64,000 nt of DNA, from positions 930,001 to 994,000 of the forward strand of contig CAVQQI010000011.1 of the NCBI GenBank assembly GCA_963714875.1, written 5' to 3'. The stretch is from JBAOHV01 sp963714875 (lineage in GTDB: Bacteria; Actinomycetota; Acidimicrobiia; Acidimicrobiales; Microtrichaceae). A program made the translations under genes and the position numbers. Positions 63,074 to 64,000 of the stretch are shown piece after piece. Within the stretch, counting starts at the first letter, position 1. Every line of letters begins with the position of its first letter. A model generated the notes under the pieces. It had not been told where the DNA came from. It made no database searches and saw only the letters and a list, made by a program, of their open reading frames with translations.

Positions 63074-63937
63074 TCAGGTCCCGAGCTCCCGTGGCAGCGT
63101 CTCCGGGGTGGCCGGGCGCCCGTCCTTGCCGACCGGATGATCGTTGTCGAACCACTCCGGGCCCGGCCACATCCAGTCGTCGGCGACCTCGATGTTGCTG
63201 CCCCTGGTGCTGCGGCGGGCGAAGCCCTCGGGGTGGTGGTAGTTGCGGTAGCCCTCGCCGCTGCGGGGCCGTCCCGGCATCTGGAACCCGTCGCCCGAGT
63301 GCCGTCCCTTCTTGGAGAACGGACCGAACTTGGGTGAGTCGGAACCGGGCACGATGCCCACGCGGTGGCTACCGATCTGGTACTCCTTGACCGTCTGCAC
63401 CGTCCACATCCCGTAGATGTTCCACATCAGGCTCATGGAGGCCTCGTTGTCGGTGTGCGCGTAGCCGTAGACCCATCGGATGTGGGGGAAGAACTCGTCC
63501 ACCGCCGCGCCCATCTCGAACGACATCGTGATGCCGACCGCGTGTCGACGGAAGTCCTTGTGGACCCACAGGTCGAACAGGAACATCTCGTCGCGGGCCA
63601 TCTGGATCGGGAGCAGCCCGCTGTTGCGGTCCTCGGGCAGGGGCGACTGGGTGAGCAGCCACATCTTGCCGATCGCCTTGTCGGTGGGCTTGTGGATGGC
63701 GAGGATCACCACAGCGCCCCGGGCGAAGGAGCCCTTCATCCGTTCCAGGCGTTCCGCTGGCTCCAGCTCCACCAGGTGTCGGTCGGTGGGGTCGAACACG
63801 ACCTTGAACGAGAAGTCGTCGCCCGCGGTGATGATCTCGTCCGCGATCAGCGGCATCGGCCGCACCACGATCGCGCACTCCGAGATGACCGGCTTGTTGT
63901 GCTCGATCCGCTGCTTGACCTTGTCCACGATCGACAT
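63074..63937 (-). CDS. GNAT-like N-acetyltransferase family protein
   Basis: 287 residues from ATG 63937, with GGGGG upstream. Residues 1-190 suggest a GNAT fold: FARGAVVILAIHKPTDKAIGKMWLL (beta strands), FLFDLWVHKDFRRHAVGITMSFEM (acetyl-CoA loop region, with R and G), then VYGYAHTDNEASMSLMWNIYG. The last ~90 residues are Gly/Pro/Arg/Trp-rich and disordered. The QxxGxG/A loop is not canonical, so acetyl-CoA binding is inferred. Convergent with cysH across 31 bases. Confidence 0.65.
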   Translation of the reverse strand: MSIVDKVKQRIEHNKPVISECAIVVRPMPLIADEIITAGDDFSFKVVFDPTDRHLVELEPAERLERMKGSFARGAVVILAIHKPTDKAIGKMWLLTQSPLPEDRNSGLLPIQMARDEMFLFDLWVHKDFRRHAVGITMSFEMGAAVDEFFPHIRWVYGYAHTDNEASMSLMWNIYGMWTVQTVKEYQIGSHRVGIVPGSDSPKFGPFSKKGRHSGDGFQMPGRPRSGEGYRNYHHPEGFARRSTRGSNIEVADDWMWPGPEWFDNDHPVGKDGRPATPETLPRELGT

Positions 63938-63972
63938 GTGCCCCCCTGGCGTGACGAGTCGAATGTGGCACC

Positions 63973-63978
63973 ACGATA
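63973..63978 (-). promoter_or_regulatory. -10 element of the GNAT-like gene
   Basis: TATCGT on the minus strand lies 35 bases before ATG 63937, leaving room for a short leader with the GGGGG SD. Confidence 0.35.
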
Positions 63979-64000
63979 CGGCAGCTGATCCGCGATGCAG

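Overview
The window is GC-rich bacterial chromosome with actinobacterial hallmarks: a class II DAHP synthase, a BldD homologue, DUF2510 and RDD membrane proteins, a rpsT-holA-folP-comEC-comEA block, a nadD-LCP-rsfS block, and frequent start codons with no Shine-Dalgarno sequence. The livKHMGF-like transporter with a fused MFS domain, the ELRSEMADL coiled-coil protein and the actinobacterial Tad locus suggest class Acidimicrobiia (Ilumatobacter/Iamia-like). That placement is inference from gene content, not from a marker tree. No gene-free stretch exceeds about 200 bases.

Layout. 1-3.2 kb: envelope proteins (TasA-like, single-TM, CARDB-like, Excalibur/LAxTG) and two tRNAs. 3.3-8.5 kb: rpoD-dnaG, a coiled-coil membrane protein and glycyl-tRNA synthetase. 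8.6-11.2 kb: three polytopic membrane proteins. 11.2-16.5 kb: a minus-strand housekeeping run phoH-ybeY-CNNM/CBS-era-uppS-recO. 17.2-27.2 kb: a small HTH gene, a tightly overlapping Tad (Flp pilus) operon ending in a pseudokinase-like receptor and a LysM membrane protein, then bldD. 27.4-32.1 kb: lepA, then hrcA-dnaJ-rsmE behind a CIRCE operator. 32.2-38.3 kb: a GT14-like glycosyltransferase, rpsT, and the competence/replication/folate run comEA-comEC-folP-holA. 38.5-41.2 kb: thioredoxin/TPR divergent from an aminoglycoside-phosphotransferase-fold gene and a PAC2 gene. 41.3-49.9 kb: a branched-chain-type ABC importer built from unusual fusion proteins, and an AMP-forming ligase. 50-52.7 kb: leuS and tRNA-Ala. 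52.8-55.5 kb: a lipoprotein and a tandemly duplicated LamG gene. 55.6-58 kb: nadD-LCP-rsfS. 58-64 kb: a group 2 sigma factor, DAHP synthase, sulfite/nitrite reductase, APS/PAPS reductase and a GNAT-like protein.

How genes work together. The Tad genes encode a complete secretion ATPase/platform/pseudopilin set, but no prepilin peptidase is in the window. BldD keeps the c-di-GMP-binding signature and has a perfect BldD box upstream of its own gene, which suggests autoregulation. HrcA has a CIRCE operator whose 9-base spacer contains the probable -10 element of hrcA. The reductase and cysH overlap by one base and form an assimilatory sulfate reduction unit.

Sequence quality. At least a dozen genes, including the normally essential era and nadD, and dnaJ, are interrupted by single-base shifts, nearly all of the +1 (one extra base) type. 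I read these as consensus insertion errors rather than true pseudogenes. I give the restored gene spans and name each break. Two very long ORFs (a DnaJ-RsmE fusion and a 718-residue pseudokinase-LysM chimera) are artefacts of these shifts.
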